Below, in pieces: positions 49,654 to 62,059 of a stretch of 64,000 nt of DNA. The notes under the pieces were generated by a model. That model saw nothing but the letters and a program-made list of their open reading frames with translations. It ran no database searches and was not told where the DNA came from. Within the stretch, counting starts at the first letter, position 1. The number at the start of each line of letters is the position of its first letter. This DNA comes from Hofstenia miamia (Eukaryota; Xenacoelomorpha; Acoela): assembly GCA_004352715.1 (NCBI GenBank), contig SCFE01000055.1:1429296-1493295 (forward strand), given 5' to 3'. The translations under genes were made by a program, and so were the position numbers.

Positions 49654-50045
49654 TATCTCATACTTTTCTCATAAATGTTTGGCTATTACTCAAAACGGTG
49701 TAGAGCTCTTTAACTTTAATTCGGGTTCAAAATTCCATTATATTTTGTTCAAAATATTTGCTTATTTTATGTATGATATTGTATTTTTTGAAAACTTTTT
49801 TTAAGGTTTATGACAAAAAAAGTAATTAAGGTAACTTGGAAAATTATATTATATTTGATAATATGTAAAAGAATTATAATGAATTCCATCGCTTCCAATA
49901 GTAACATCAATATTTAATTCGTTTCAAAAGAATATTCCAAATTTTGGGATTTCATGATGTCATTAAAAAAGACGGCAATGCATTTCTGAAAACCTTAACT
50001 TGATTATGCCAATAACATAATATCCAAACCAGAGTTAGATAGATT

Positions 50046-50067
50046 GGGGGGAGGGGGAGGGGGAGGA
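50046..50067 (+). repeat. G-rich tract, possible G-quadruplex
   Basis: Runs of 6, 5 and 5 G separated by single A, then AGG. This is compatible with G-quadruplex formation on the plus strand. Confidence 0.8.
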
Positions 50068-50069
50068 TA

Positions 50070-50930
50070 GAATCTCCTCAGGCTTGATGTTCCGAAAAAA
50101 ACCGAGGTCAAATTATGTTGAAAATTTTTTTTATGGTCATTGTATAATTCTGAGTTCCTATGGTTCCTCTGCATGGTATTGCAAGCATCAAATACATATA
50201 TATTGGAACGAGTACAAAAACGGTTTTTTCCAACTGCATATCTCGTTTAAAATATTTCAAATTTTGCCAATGACCACAAATACAATTGAATGACATCAAT
50301 TACTAATTGATATTATAAATAAAAAGTACAAATTGGATTTGGAGAAATATCTAGTAAATGATTATGGAACACGGACATATTTAATTCGCTTTGGAGCTAT
50401 TTTGAGTCAAACTACAACATCACGAGTAGCTGCAAAAGATTTGCTGAACTACCTATTAAGATAAAAAAAGTCTATTTAATTTTATTTTTTGTTATTACTA
50501 TTATAATCGGAACAAAAAACAAAGCACGGAACGGAACCAATATGTGACTAGGATCAATTATTCAACTTCAATCAGGCCAGACCAATTTGATTTAATATTT
50601 GCATTTAAATTTAATTATATTTGCAAATTTATTAAATTTGCTAAGCTTAAGTATGTCTTTAATGTCTCCATTCCGTTTTCAATTTGATTAATAACACTAA
50701 TTTTTGCAAATTTAATTTTATTACGGAAACAAAAAGGGATGACCAGGTCTGAGACCTGCTGGAACAGAACTAAATTTCAAAAAACTGGACTAGTCGACAG
50801 TACTAGTTGGGGACCAGGACAGAAAAGAGTGATTCACGTAGGTCTCTATTTTCAACATAATTACAATAAACGGAAATTGTCATCAGGAGCGTATACATTA
50901 TTGTCTGACGGGAGGACATCTTACTCTTGG
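50070..50930. other. Stretch without recognisable gene
   Basis: The open frame 50739-51017 overlaps the repeat starting at about 50935 and shows no domain. Confidence 0.4.
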
Positions 50931-50934
50931 ACAA

Positions 50935-51122
50935 AAACCGGACGAGGCCCCATGAAAATGTTCAAAAATATTGATGTAATAGACCACAAAAAATGCATTT
51001 CACCCCTTAGATTTTAAATTTTTCATTTTTTTGCAGAAAATTTTTTTATTTAGCAAGACAAAATTACTTTTGAAAACCTGCCGGAGAACATTCCACGATT
51101 TCTCTCATTGTATATGCCACTG
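50935..51122. repeat. Interspersed repeat with GCCACTG end, copy 1
   Basis: Diverged match to 56770-56967 across about 190 bp (shared CATGAAAAT/CGCGAAAAT, TTTATTTAGCAA, AACTTTGAAAAC-like blocks), both ending GCCACTGA. The complementary end sequence TCAGTGGC fits hAT-type transposon ends (CAGTGG), but no transposase is visible. Confidence 0.6.
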
Positions 51123-51129
51123 ATGGTCA

Positions 51130-52715
51130 TTAGGCATTGCAGCAAAATGTATTCAATTATTAAGCTATTGAAAATCAAACAACAAACATGCTTATGACGA
51201 TGGCATTTGTAGTTTTTTGTTATGCAAGAAAAATAATGTGGTACAGAAATTCGTAAAACTTAAAAAATATGATTCAAAAATAGATGCAAGTAAGAAAGGT
51301 AATCAATATATTTGTTCTTTTTCCACAGTTGTATTATTGTCTATGAAGCTTGCATTTTCGCTGATCGTGTTGTTCACATTTCGTTAAGATATTAAGCAAT
51401 TTGTTACACCAGTCTGGTTTAGAAAAGAATAAAACGATTATTAAAGGTTAAAATACAATAATATGATTTTTTTCCATTCGAGCAAGATTTTCATTTTTTG
51501 CAACTAAAAACATATTAATAACGTATTGCAAAAAGCAAGAAGCCCAAATGCTTACTAAAACTGAACTCGTGAAATTTAATTCAGTTTTTTCTAACTATTC
51601 AATAACTAAACCTAAAAAGCATTGCAAACTTTACATATTTGTAAAATTTTTGGCAGTCAAATTCAAACTTTAGACCTAAAATACTGAAGTTGATGAAAAC
51701 AATTATGTAAGAAATTCATAAAAAGTATTTTTTATCAGCTATTTTTTGCTAAAGATGGTTATAATTTCGCATTCCTATTTTTAGTTCATGGAATTTTACA
51801 TGTAATTTACATGATATAAACAGGAATATGCTTTTACTAATTTGATAATAATTTTATAAATAAAAACATCATATAATGATAAGAATATTTGTAAATTTTG
51901 AGCTTTACGACGCACAAGAAAGTTAAAGTTCTACGTAACACACAACGGCAAACCCGCCGAGACAGTGATCGTGTCTAGCGCGTAGTCCGTATTTATGAAA
52001 ACAGTGCCACTGATTTGTCCGTGCCTGCATCATAAACCTTTATGGTCGTAGCTAAATCCATTTAGCACAAGAAAGCCCTCAATGTGAAATTAGCCATGCA
52101 CAGTGAAGAGCTCATAACAACCATCAATGTAGTTTATGTCAAGAAGCAACTTACGTGCTGTTGTTGATGTTGACTTCATTGAGAATATAGATTTTACAAC
52201 TATAAAGTCATAATTAAATCCCTTTTGTAATAGATTTATCAGTTCACTGACAAATTTTGTATCAAACCTTAAAGTATATTTGTCAACACATCAAAAAAAT
52301 ATGAGAATACTCTGCTTGTATGACTTGTAAGATAAGTAAATTACATTAATTCAATTCAAAACGATGTTGATCGTTTTCTGAAATTAACAACTTACACTTC
52401 ATATTTTCTATATAATGCACATAAGTGCTATATTTTTATAAAATGTAATATCAGAATTTGACAGTGAAATGGAACTCTCTGATATTGATGAAGACATTAA
52501 TTAGCACAGACTCAATCGTCGAATAGTAAATCATTTTTTGTTAAGAAGGATTTCATGTTTAAATCATTAAGACTGTGTGGCATGTGGGGAATGTTGGTCA
52601 TATTTCTATGATATTTTCCAATTACCATCATTCTCGATTTGCTAAGAATACCACATTTTTCTGAGACGTCCATTTCTTAACATATTGGTTTTCAGTTTGG
52701 CTAAGGTCGAAATAT
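51130..52715. other. Stretch without recognisable gene
   Basis: A GC-richer patch at 51905-52080 was read in all frames without a recognisable product or RNA. Confidence 0.4.
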
Positions 52716-52719
52716 TTTT

Positions 52720-52870
52720 AGAAATTTTAGTAACAACAATAATATTATCTCCTTAGCTTACAATTGCATTCCTTATATGTGAGCATGAAAGATCAATTAG
52801 GAAGAAGTGGAGGATCTAATATTGAGCCTCGAGGAACTGCTGACGAATTAAGATGCTATCGCTACGCTCA
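52720..52870 (-). pseudogene. Small LINE reverse transcriptase relic
   Basis: The minus strand at about 52840-52810 reads AVPRGSILDPP, a decayed form of the RT motif B V-P-Q-G-S-I-L-G-P. Flanking sequence is too eroded to extend the match. Weak but specific. Confidence 0.4.
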
Positions 52871-52874
52871 GTTC

Positions 52875-55025
52875 TTGTACGCTCTAATTTAGAAACCTGT
52901 GCCCGTACATCTTTGTCATTGCCCTATACGGGTCATGCGCTAGGTTAAAATATTTGATTTTTTTCTTAAAAAACATTGTTAACAGCGTAATTCGAAATTT
53001 ATTGAATTGCTAAATAATTCCAGAAGTTTGAAAAAAAAATTGCATTCAAATTTATTAAAATGTTAAGGTATATTGTTCATATTTATTACAGATTTCCAAA
53101 TTGATGAAATTTTCAGATTTCATTCGCGTTGCTGGCTTTCTCTGTAAGTAAATACAGACATTTGCAGATATCTCAATGTAAATTTCGCAATGTAATGCTG
53201 TCTAATCAGTGATTAGCTTAGGGCAATATTTTATCCTTGCATAAGTGGAAGTGGATAGTTCGGTTTTGCTTGGGTTGTGTGGGGTTTAGGTGCTTCGATA
53301 ACTTGCAATTTAAGAGAATATTTCTAAACAAGTATTTCTCTATTTGCACATTTTTCGGCATACAAAAATCTCCATGCATCTAATATGAACCACAAATCCA
53401 CCCTTCAGCTATTCTATCACCATACATTAGAAATACTTGTTGAGATCCTACAGTAATTGGCTTTACTCAATTTCTCTATTTGTGTTCATATACATACTTC
53501 AACTTTCAATAATGTAAGGCAGAACCTTTAGTTCGGGTCTGGTCAACAAAAAATACTGTATGTTTTGTCGGTTTGAGAGTTTTTACTGATCGATTCCGCC
53601 TATGACTGTGTGACATCATTTTTTCGAAATAATTCAGGGCTACATTTTTTAAGTTTTTCTATATACCATGGGATAAATGAAATGCTCCAACAATTATAAT
53701 TACAAAACAAATTTAAAAAGTGCAGTGATATTATTTACTAAATCTTAAAATTGCCTTACATAAAATTACAATTATGAATCCATAGGTTTTTGTAGGTACA
53801 GGTTTTCCTTATTTTCAGTTTGTAAATCTTTGATTGCAATAAAGCAGTAAATATTATACGAGAAACTAGAGTTAGTTGTGCAACATTTTGTAGTCTAGTA
53901 TTAGTTGAAATTCAATTTACACTCAACTTGAATAGCCATAAGATGAAATCTCGAAATAGAACCTTCTCGATGCGCAGTATATTATGTAATTTTTCTGTAA
54001 TAAATGTCACAGTGAAGTATTTTAAGATTCCCACCGTTGACATAGTTTTTTTTATTATGAATTTGAAATATTCACTTTAGCCGCCTCTAATATAAAGCAT
54101 AAAATTGGAAGTAGCTGCGTATGCATAGTCAACACGAATTATTTTTAAAAAATGCAATCGAATCATGTTTTAAAAGAAAAATTTAATGAATTCGATGATA
54201 TTTTTAAATTCACACTTCTTTAAATGTATGCCAAAATTCAAAACACAATCATTTTTTAGTTACGTCAACATGCATACCAGTAGCTTATTTTTCAGTATCA
54301 ATTAAACACAAAGAAAAGTTCTAAATACGAAAGGAAATCATATTTCTTTAGAGGTTCAAATTTTATGTTTCGATTCTTTGCATTAAAGCATTTCATTCAA
54401 TATAGATTTTTTAAAATCAGTTTGCAGTCTTTTTTGTTGTAAATTTCAAAAGTACCAATCAAATCTTTAGTAAATTAAAAAATTGAAAAAGTTTTTTCGC
54501 AGGGATCATTAAAAATAAAATATAATGGACCGAATTTCTTATGTTTAAATTGACCCGGTTGGGATTCGGAATTCCATAGTTGCAGCTTTATGGACCATTT
54601 CCATCTAGGTGTGAAAGGAAGACACTGCATGAAAGAAACAGGATATGTAGAGGGTCTAAGAGGAAGTTACATATGTATGCATGTAAGTCATGGGAGGCCC
54701 TTGCGTTAACAACAGATATTATATTTCAAAATAGGGTCCAAAATTATTCGTTTCGTAGAAAAACGCAGCATGGCATAATCAAAATTTTGTAAATATCGTT
54801 GAAAAAAGTCTTTTAGTGAAAGAACATGTATTTAAAATGTGGTCAGAATATTTCTCAATTTGTAAAAGTAAAAGTCAGCAGAGCACAAGCATATCGGGAT
54901 TTTTAAATGCTCGTATATTCCAGGGTAGGGGTAAACCGCCTTCGGCAAATAGCTTTAAGATGTGCAAACAGCAAATAGGGACAAGAATTTGCTAATTCCA
55001 AAGCGTCAATCTGTATTGCAAGAAA
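52875..55025. other. AT-rich stretch without recognisable gene
   Basis: The open frame 54580-54792 has no recognisable domain. No RNA gene seen. Confidence 0.45.
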
Positions 55026-55028
55026 CGT

Positions 55029-55051
55029 TATATATATATATATATATATAT
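55029..55051. repeat. (TA)n microsatellite
   Basis: Short TA tract directly preceding a CAGTGGCG-type end. Confidence 0.95.
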
Positions 55052-55480
55052 CAGTGGCGTCGCGTCTTTAGAGGCCCGGTCCCACTAAATATTCTCATAA
55101 AAACTCTAAACATATGAAGAGATAATACAAATTTCCATATTTTGAAGTGATTGAGCTTAAATATTAAGTATAATATATAGTAGCACTTGAATTTAAGAAC
55201 TGCTACGGACGTCTCAAACCCAATAACTTTCAAGAAACGACGGAGCTTAAATTAATAAATGCTATCTAGATTTTCCACGCATTTGATTAAAAAGTCAATC
55301 AGAGAAGAGCAAGGACCAGTTGATGCTGGGCCCGTTAATAATATGAATTTTGTTAAGGATTTCTTTGTAATAAGGCGACGCCTGATGAAATCAATCTCCG
55401 TGAAAATAATTGCTCTTCGTAGGGCCTTTAGCAATGGTCCCTTTGCGAAATATAATTGACTAATGAAGAATTCCATATTC
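55052..55480. mobile_element. Possible hAT-like remnant starting CAGTGGCG
   Basis: Starts CAGTGGCGTCGCGTCTTTAG right after a TA tract, with GC-richer content than its flanks. Frames on both strands (55259-55459 plus, 55252-55476 minus) stay open but encode no recognisable transposase. The right end was not found, so the extent is a guess. Confidence 0.3.
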
Positions 55481-55484
55481 GAGA

Positions 55485-56330
55485 CTCCGCGTTACTGTTT
55501 AGACTACGCTGTTTTGTAATATCATATCATGATCATGGTGTGATTTAGAATGCGTACATATTGAATATTGCATTTATATAAACTCTTGGCTTAAATTGGG
55601 CCTCAATAAAAAGATATATGTGTGAAAAAATGTGAAATATACTTATGATTTCCATCTAAAAAATTGTGTATAATCTCTTCTTAACTTGCATGCAGGGATG
55701 CAGGGGTGTATATTGTATTGCGATATTTTGTCAAAAACATTATATAATATTTTTCGTCCACAAAAAGTATTTAAATGTGCGTTTATCTATTGCAAATTAG
55801 AAAGAAATTATTTCTGAATTAACTTTTATTTCTAGTAACGGATAACAACTTCATTGACAGCTTTAATAGATCAGAATTTTTTGTTTGGAAGAATATTTGT
55901 TTATTCAGAATTATTAGAAGTAAATTCTTCTGGTAAGCCATAAAATGTGCATCTGCAACTGTAATTCAATCTTGGTATGACAAATTTGCGAAAATTTTTA
56001 AATTATTAATACATTTTTCCCAAAAAATAAGTATTGTTTTAGCAAGCATTCATTGTGCACCCCTGTATGTATGCATTCTTAAATACATAAGACAAGACAT
56101 GTTAGGCTGAGCAAGCACTGTACAAATTCCTTGACTCAAATTTCGCTTGCTGTTTCTGTGAACATCTCCAGAATTATGCCTAAATTTTTATTGATTTATA
56201 AAAATCTAGTACACTAATATTTTAGAGTCATTTTGAAAAAGGGCATGGAGTTTCATCTTGCCACATCAAAGATATTAAATGCGGTTGCCTTTTTGACACA
56301 TTTCGTTTGTCTTGATATAATTTTAGTTAT
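55485..56330. other. AT-rich stretch without recognisable gene
   Basis: Nothing supported on either strand. Confidence 0.45.
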
Positions 56331-56337
56331 CAGTCGG

Positions 56338-56385
56338 CTCAGCCATCGGCCGTGGCTCAGCCGGCTGGCGCCCAGCTCTAATATA
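56338..56385 (+). repeat. Possible tRNA-derived SINE fragment (A-box-like)
   Basis: GTGGCTCAGCCGGCTGGCGC resembles the D-arm/A-box of tRNA-derived SINEs (TRGCTCAGNNGG). No B-box follows at the expected spacing, so at most this is a fragment. Confidence 0.3.
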
Positions 56386-56389
56386 TAAA

Positions 56390-56765
56390 CATTTGTCGGA
56401 ACAAAACACCAAAATCTTTGATTGAAATACCTTGTGCTTTTATATGTGTAAACATTTAGTGAGTTGATAATTTTTTAGTGTATTAAAAGAATAACTTTTG
56501 ACACAAGAAGAATTCAATATTCGACTATTCAGATGAGCAACTATTTTATCTTATTCTTAAATTATCATCTGTTTGCTACGGATAAGAGTGATACAAAGCT
56601 GCTTTGACCATTTCTAATTGCATATTTTCATCATGAGATAAAATGTATAAAGGATCGGAGCATCTCCGCTTCGGTCATTTTATTGTTAGCTGTTGTGGTG
56701 ACGTTTGTACAACTACCTGCAAAGGTGTGCGCATGATTTTCTGATGGGGGAGACATCCTAGTCGT
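56390..56765. other. Stretch without recognisable gene
   Basis: The minus-strand frame 56631-56828 runs into the neighbouring repeat and shows no domain. Confidence 0.4.
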
Positions 56766-56769
56766 GTCC

Positions 56770-56967
56770 AAATTAATGACAAAAAGCGGGGCAAAGTCCC
56801 GCGAAAATTTTGAAAATACTAAAAACAAAGGCCCTAAAATGCACTTTACTACGTCATTTTATAAATTTTTTTTTAAATATTTACCTAAAATTTTTTTGAT
56901 TTAGCAAATCAAAATTAACTTTGAAAACGTGATGAGGAGGAGAATATCACCTTTGCGTACGCCACTG
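56770..56967. repeat. Interspersed repeat with GCGTACGCCACTG end, copy 2
   Basis: Partner of 50935-51122. Ends TTTGCGTACGCCACTGA, whose complement begins CAGTGGCGTACGC, a frequent start of hAT-type non-autonomous elements. Confidence 0.6.
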
Positions 56968-56969
56968 AC

Positions 56970-59080
56970 TACCTGCAATTACATGAGAAACTACGAACAA
57001 TAGCAAACTCAGTTTTGCACACTAACATTTCATGAAAATTTACATAAAATCCTATTGAGCTTTATAATGAATTTTTTTAATTGCATAAAGGAAATTCAGC
57101 AGCAGTATTTATATTTTATTTGAATTCTGCTGACAAAAAAAATAGTGAATATTTCTATTCCTTAAGAATGATTTTCAATTATATGAAATTTAAGCTGATG
57201 TTTCTCTAGTCTAAAAAACCAATTAAATTCAAATATTTCCCTATCATGAAGTATTATTTATTATTTTAAACTGAAGTGGTTATTATAGTGGTTCATATGA
57301 AACTGAAACATTTTGCACCAGTGTACAATGCTAAGCTGCTTTAGACATCCAAGTAAATAATCAATGTTGATAATTACAACAATTGTCTTGCATAAAATTG
57401 TTTCCAGATAGTTGGTGACATGAATTGAAATTGATGATATTAAGTATTTAAAATTTGATTGAATTACTATCAAAGTCCAAGCCACTGTATACCTAAATGT
57501 CTTATTAATTTTTACTTTTTTGAATTAAACAGTTTGCAATATTATTACGATAATTATGACGTCAATTTTTTGTCTCCATAAATATTTCACTGAATTTGGA
57601 ATTTTGTTAGAATGTTTTTTTTTAAATTTGACTGGAATGGTTTAAGAAAAACTAAACAGTAACAAGAAGTAAAGGTTAATAAATACATTATACAAAGCTA
57701 AAAGAAATTACTACTGGGGTAGGATATCTTCTTTAATTTAGTTTAAAAATCATTTTATAGATTATTATGCATATCATTTGACAATTTGTCTATATGGCAC
57801 TCAAGTGCTTGAAATTTCCCATTAGTTGGAATGGCTTCTTCAGAATAATGTGAGTTTATTTAGAATATCCAGAAGAAACTTCTGCAAACTATTTCGTTCA
57901 CATAAATATAAAAATGAAGCAAAATACTGAAATCATTTAATTTACATGCTTTAAATTTTTGACTTATTCTTCATTCATATCGAATAAATCAAAAAAGTGG
58001 TTAGAAACATTTATTTAGTGCATAAACATTTGTTTCGAATAAATAATTGAGCAGAACAAGATCTAGTGCACATTACGATTCAATTATTAATAGTTTAGAC
58101 TCACAAACTATCCAGTTTCCGGATCATGACGTAAATAAGAGGCAGTGCTTTTGTAAAGATTTTATGGGTTAACTTAATTAACAACTCGCATTATATTTGT
58201 GGATTCTTGTAAATTTTCCATACCAAATTTAAATGACAACCATCTTTATTATTAGGCTTTTGAAACTATTGTCCTATAAAATTTATATCCACTATAATGT
58301 TTAAATTTTAATGTAATGTCATGCGAAAAAGAATTTAATAGGTAATATAAACAAAGGTTGCGGTAGAACAAAAAGCGATGTTCAGATGGAATATTATTTC
58401 ACATAATTACTTACTGTTAATTTATATTAGCATATTGCCAACGATTACTTAAAATTGAAAATATTATTTTAAATGAGCAGACGTCAGCCAGTTTTAAATG
58501 TAATAAACAGTAACGAACAACCACTGTTTTTTAAAGATTATTAAATAGAGCTTACATAATTACTGAACTTTAAGAATATTATGAACAATTAATCATTCAT
58601 AGCATTTTTTAAATGCAAAAATTGAAATAGAATTTGTAAAAATTGTTATTCCTTACGTCATCCCACTATTTCAAGGTCAAGTATCTCAACCAATAAAACC
58701 TTATAATTGACCATTAAAACAAAAAGTGTTTTAGTTAGTACATTAATCATACAGCACATTTATACAAAAATAATATTTTCAATTACCTAAATTCAAGCTC
58801 CATAAAATAGCTACCTACAGCTTAATAGTATGATTCTTATGTTAGAACATCCTTTTATAATATATTTCAGCAAAGGGGAGTGAAAAATACTTAAAAAACA
58901 TTTTTCTTTTTTTAGATAAAGGGGAATCAAATTTCTGGAGTTTTTGAAAATGTAATATCTATATATAGATTTATATGTATAAAATCCCAGAAAAAAATTG
59001 TTTTCCAATTCATAGACAGCAAAGGTTTATTAAGCTAATAGTTTGTAACACGGGATATAACTTACTATCCTAAAAACCGC
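56970..59080. other. AT-rich stretch without recognisable gene
   Basis: About 2.1 kb with no exon, RNA or element boundary recognised. Confidence 0.45.
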
Positions 59081-59083
59081 CAA

Positions 59084-59115
59084 TATATATATATTCATAT
59101 ATATATATATATATA
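59084..59115. repeat. (TA)n microsatellite at gap edge
   Basis: TA tract with one TTCA interruption running into the gap. Confidence 0.9.
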
Positions 59116-60115
59116 NNNNNNNNNNNNNNNNNNNNNNNNNNNNNNNNNNNNNNNNNNNNNNNNNNNNNNNNNNNNNNNNNNNNNNNNNNNNNNNNNNNNN
59201 NNNNNNNNNNNNNNNNNNNNNNNNNNNNNNNNNNNNNNNNNNNNNNNNNNNNNNNNNNNNNNNNNNNNNNNNNNNNNNNNNNNNNNNNNNNNNNNNNNNN
59301 NNNNNNNNNNNNNNNNNNNNNNNNNNNNNNNNNNNNNNNNNNNNNNNNNNNNNNNNNNNNNNNNNNNNNNNNNNNNNNNNNNNNNNNNNNNNNNNNNNNN
59401 NNNNNNNNNNNNNNNNNNNNNNNNNNNNNNNNNNNNNNNNNNNNNNNNNNNNNNNNNNNNNNNNNNNNNNNNNNNNNNNNNNNNNNNNNNNNNNNNNNNN
59501 NNNNNNNNNNNNNNNNNNNNNNNNNNNNNNNNNNNNNNNNNNNNNNNNNNNNNNNNNNNNNNNNNNNNNNNNNNNNNNNNNNNNNNNNNNNNNNNNNNNN
59601 NNNNNNNNNNNNNNNNNNNNNNNNNNNNNNNNNNNNNNNNNNNNNNNNNNNNNNNNNNNNNNNNNNNNNNNNNNNNNNNNNNNNNNNNNNNNNNNNNNNN
59701 NNNNNNNNNNNNNNNNNNNNNNNNNNNNNNNNNNNNNNNNNNNNNNNNNNNNNNNNNNNNNNNNNNNNNNNNNNNNNNNNNNNNNNNNNNNNNNNNNNNN
59801 NNNNNNNNNNNNNNNNNNNNNNNNNNNNNNNNNNNNNNNNNNNNNNNNNNNNNNNNNNNNNNNNNNNNNNNNNNNNNNNNNNNNNNNNNNNNNNNNNNNN
59901 NNNNNNNNNNNNNNNNNNNNNNNNNNNNNNNNNNNNNNNNNNNNNNNNNNNNNNNNNNNNNNNNNNNNNNNNNNNNNNNNNNNNNNNNNNNNNNNNNNNN
60001 NNNNNNNNNNNNNNNNNNNNNNNNNNNNNNNNNNNNNNNNNNNNNNNNNNNNNNNNNNNNNNNNNNNNNNNNNNNNNNNNNNNNNNNNNNNNNNNNNNNN
60101 NNNNNNNNNNNNNNN
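59116..60115. other. Assembly gap (1000 N)
   Basis: Placeholder-sized gap hiding the left part of copy C, including where its RT fragment should be. Confidence 0.95.
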
Positions 60116-61666
60116 GTTTTCTTATGCGCGTCATGTGCAAGGACTACCTAAAGGGTTCGCTCAGTGTTAAATCGGCAATTAAATTGGGGATGTGCCACTA
60201 TTCAGAGGTCCTTTAAGATATTGCATAGCCTTAGCTGTTAATGAGTCATACGCCTTAAGGATTTCCTTGAAGAAGCCGCGGTCGTCAGAAGTTTTTTAAA
60301 ATTTTGCATACAGATTCTTTGACCGCCTATTGAATTTTTTTTTGCAAAAGATGCTATTCACTTTTTCGTGGTGAAAAGAGCCCTCAAAGTTTTCCTTTGA
60401 AAATAACAATCAATAGGATCTGATTTGAATCTATGCATGGAAAAATATTGGAAGCGTGGAAAACAATTATTTAATTTGCACACTCAATTTTCGTCCAATT
60501 TTAAAAATTCTTTTTTTATTTAAGCAATGGTGATAGGCGCAAGAGAATATAAAATGACATTTTGAAATCCGTCGAGTAAAAGCTAAGAATTTAAGCGTTT
60601 TTGATTTAATTCAATCTAGTTGATTCCAAAATTTCCAGCTGTAGTTCCTTTGCCAGATTTGATCCTATTAATTTCGGACAAATGGAAAAAAATGCAGAGT
60701 TGAATTTTTAAATTAAAAAAATAAAAAATTGCGAGATTTTATATTATTTTAGGCTCAAATTGGCAAGTAAGTAAAGTCAAATAAAAATGCATCCATGTCT
60801 AAAGTATTTGATTTTGAATTTAATCCAATATATAGTACTTGCAAGAAACTATGTACACATATTATCGATTTCTGCAGAAGCCCAATGTTTGAGGCTTATG
60901 AGTGAAAAACACATTTAATTGATAATTACATTCAAATACTGTTTGCATTTAAACTAAAAGCAATTTATATTTACAACAAATGTATATTTGTTATGTATTT
61001 AATATAATAAAGTATATAGTCATATGTTTATGAAACAATCTATTTCTTGATGTCAATTTAATACATTGTTGTGTTGATTACATCTAAATAATTAAAACAG
61101 GCATGTTTTCCGCAACTCAAATTTTCTGTATCAACAAAAAATTGCAAAGTAGCAATCAATTAGAAAATAACGATCATACATACAATGCAATTGAATATTA
61201 TTCAAATGAATTGCACAAGAATATCTGATTCAGTTTATTACTAGATACCATACTTATCATGTTTGTAATATCAATTTATGGATTAAAATGCTTGGCATTT
61301 TTTGAATGAATGTTTGAAGATGCTTGACATTCTCAGTGGCGCAGCCAATGGGGGCACACTGGGCAAAAAAATTCTGAACAAAAGTTAAAAATGCTTTAAT
61401 GCTGGAGTTGACATTGATATCACACTGTTTCTTCCGCTGAAAGGGATAAAATTAATCTGTTTGCACACCAACAAATTCATCCCACCACAATTTACCCCAG
61501 CCCTTTTTCATGTTTGTCAATTTAATTTTTGTCAAGGAATTTTTTTATAAGGCAATAAAATTCTTTTCTATTTTCAGTGAATACTATTGTCTGTATCGAT
61601 ATATAGTGAATATATCGTGACCTTGAATTAGATGCTAAAGATGTGCTAGATGAGCTCGCTCTAAAG
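60116..61666 (+). repeat. Composite repeat, copy C
   Basis: Matches copy B from 34540 and the complement of copy A from about 9575 down to 7945. It is closer to A at several positions (for example it retains GTTTGAGGCTTATGAGTG at 60887-60904, also in A but absent from B). It reads without a gap through 61206-61577, the interval masked by N in A and B. A CAGTGGCGCAGCC sequence at 61334 suggests a nested hAT-like end. Confidence 0.85.
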
Positions 61667-62035
61667 NNNNNNNNNNNNNNNNNNNNNNNNNNNNNNNNNN
61701 NNNNNNNNNNNNNNNNNNNNNNNNNNNNNNNNNNNNNNNNNNNNNNNNNNNNNNNNNNNNNNNNNNNNNNNNNNNNNNNNNNNNNNNNNNNNNNNNNNNN
61801 NNNNNNNNNNNNNNNNNNNNNNNNNNNNNNNNNNNNNNNNNNNNNNNNNNNNNNNNNNNNNNNNNNNNNNNNNNNNNNNNNNNNNNNNNNNNNNNNNNNN
61901 NNNNNNNNNNNNNNNNNNNNNNNNNNNNNNNNNNNNNNNNNNNNNNNNNNNNNNNNNNNNNNNNNNNNNNNNNNNNNNNNNNNNNNNNNNNNNNNNNNNN
62001 NNNNNNNNNNNNNNNNNNNNNNNNNNNNNNNNNNN
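61667..62035. other. Assembly gap (369 N) inside copy C
   Basis: By comparison with copies A and B, about 1.2 kb would be expected here. The gap is either undersized or this copy has a deletion. Confidence 0.95.
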
Positions 62036-62059
62036 ATAATAATAATAATATATATATAT
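62036..62059. repeat. (ATA)n/(TA)n microsatellite
   Basis: Triplet ATA units pass into TA units directly before the Tc1-like end, as in copy B. Confidence 0.9.

Noticed and set aside
55381-55420. Possible hammerhead ribozyme core (CTGATGA followed by GAAAA)
   Set aside because: The segment between the two core elements does not form the required stem and the second core sequence is wrong.
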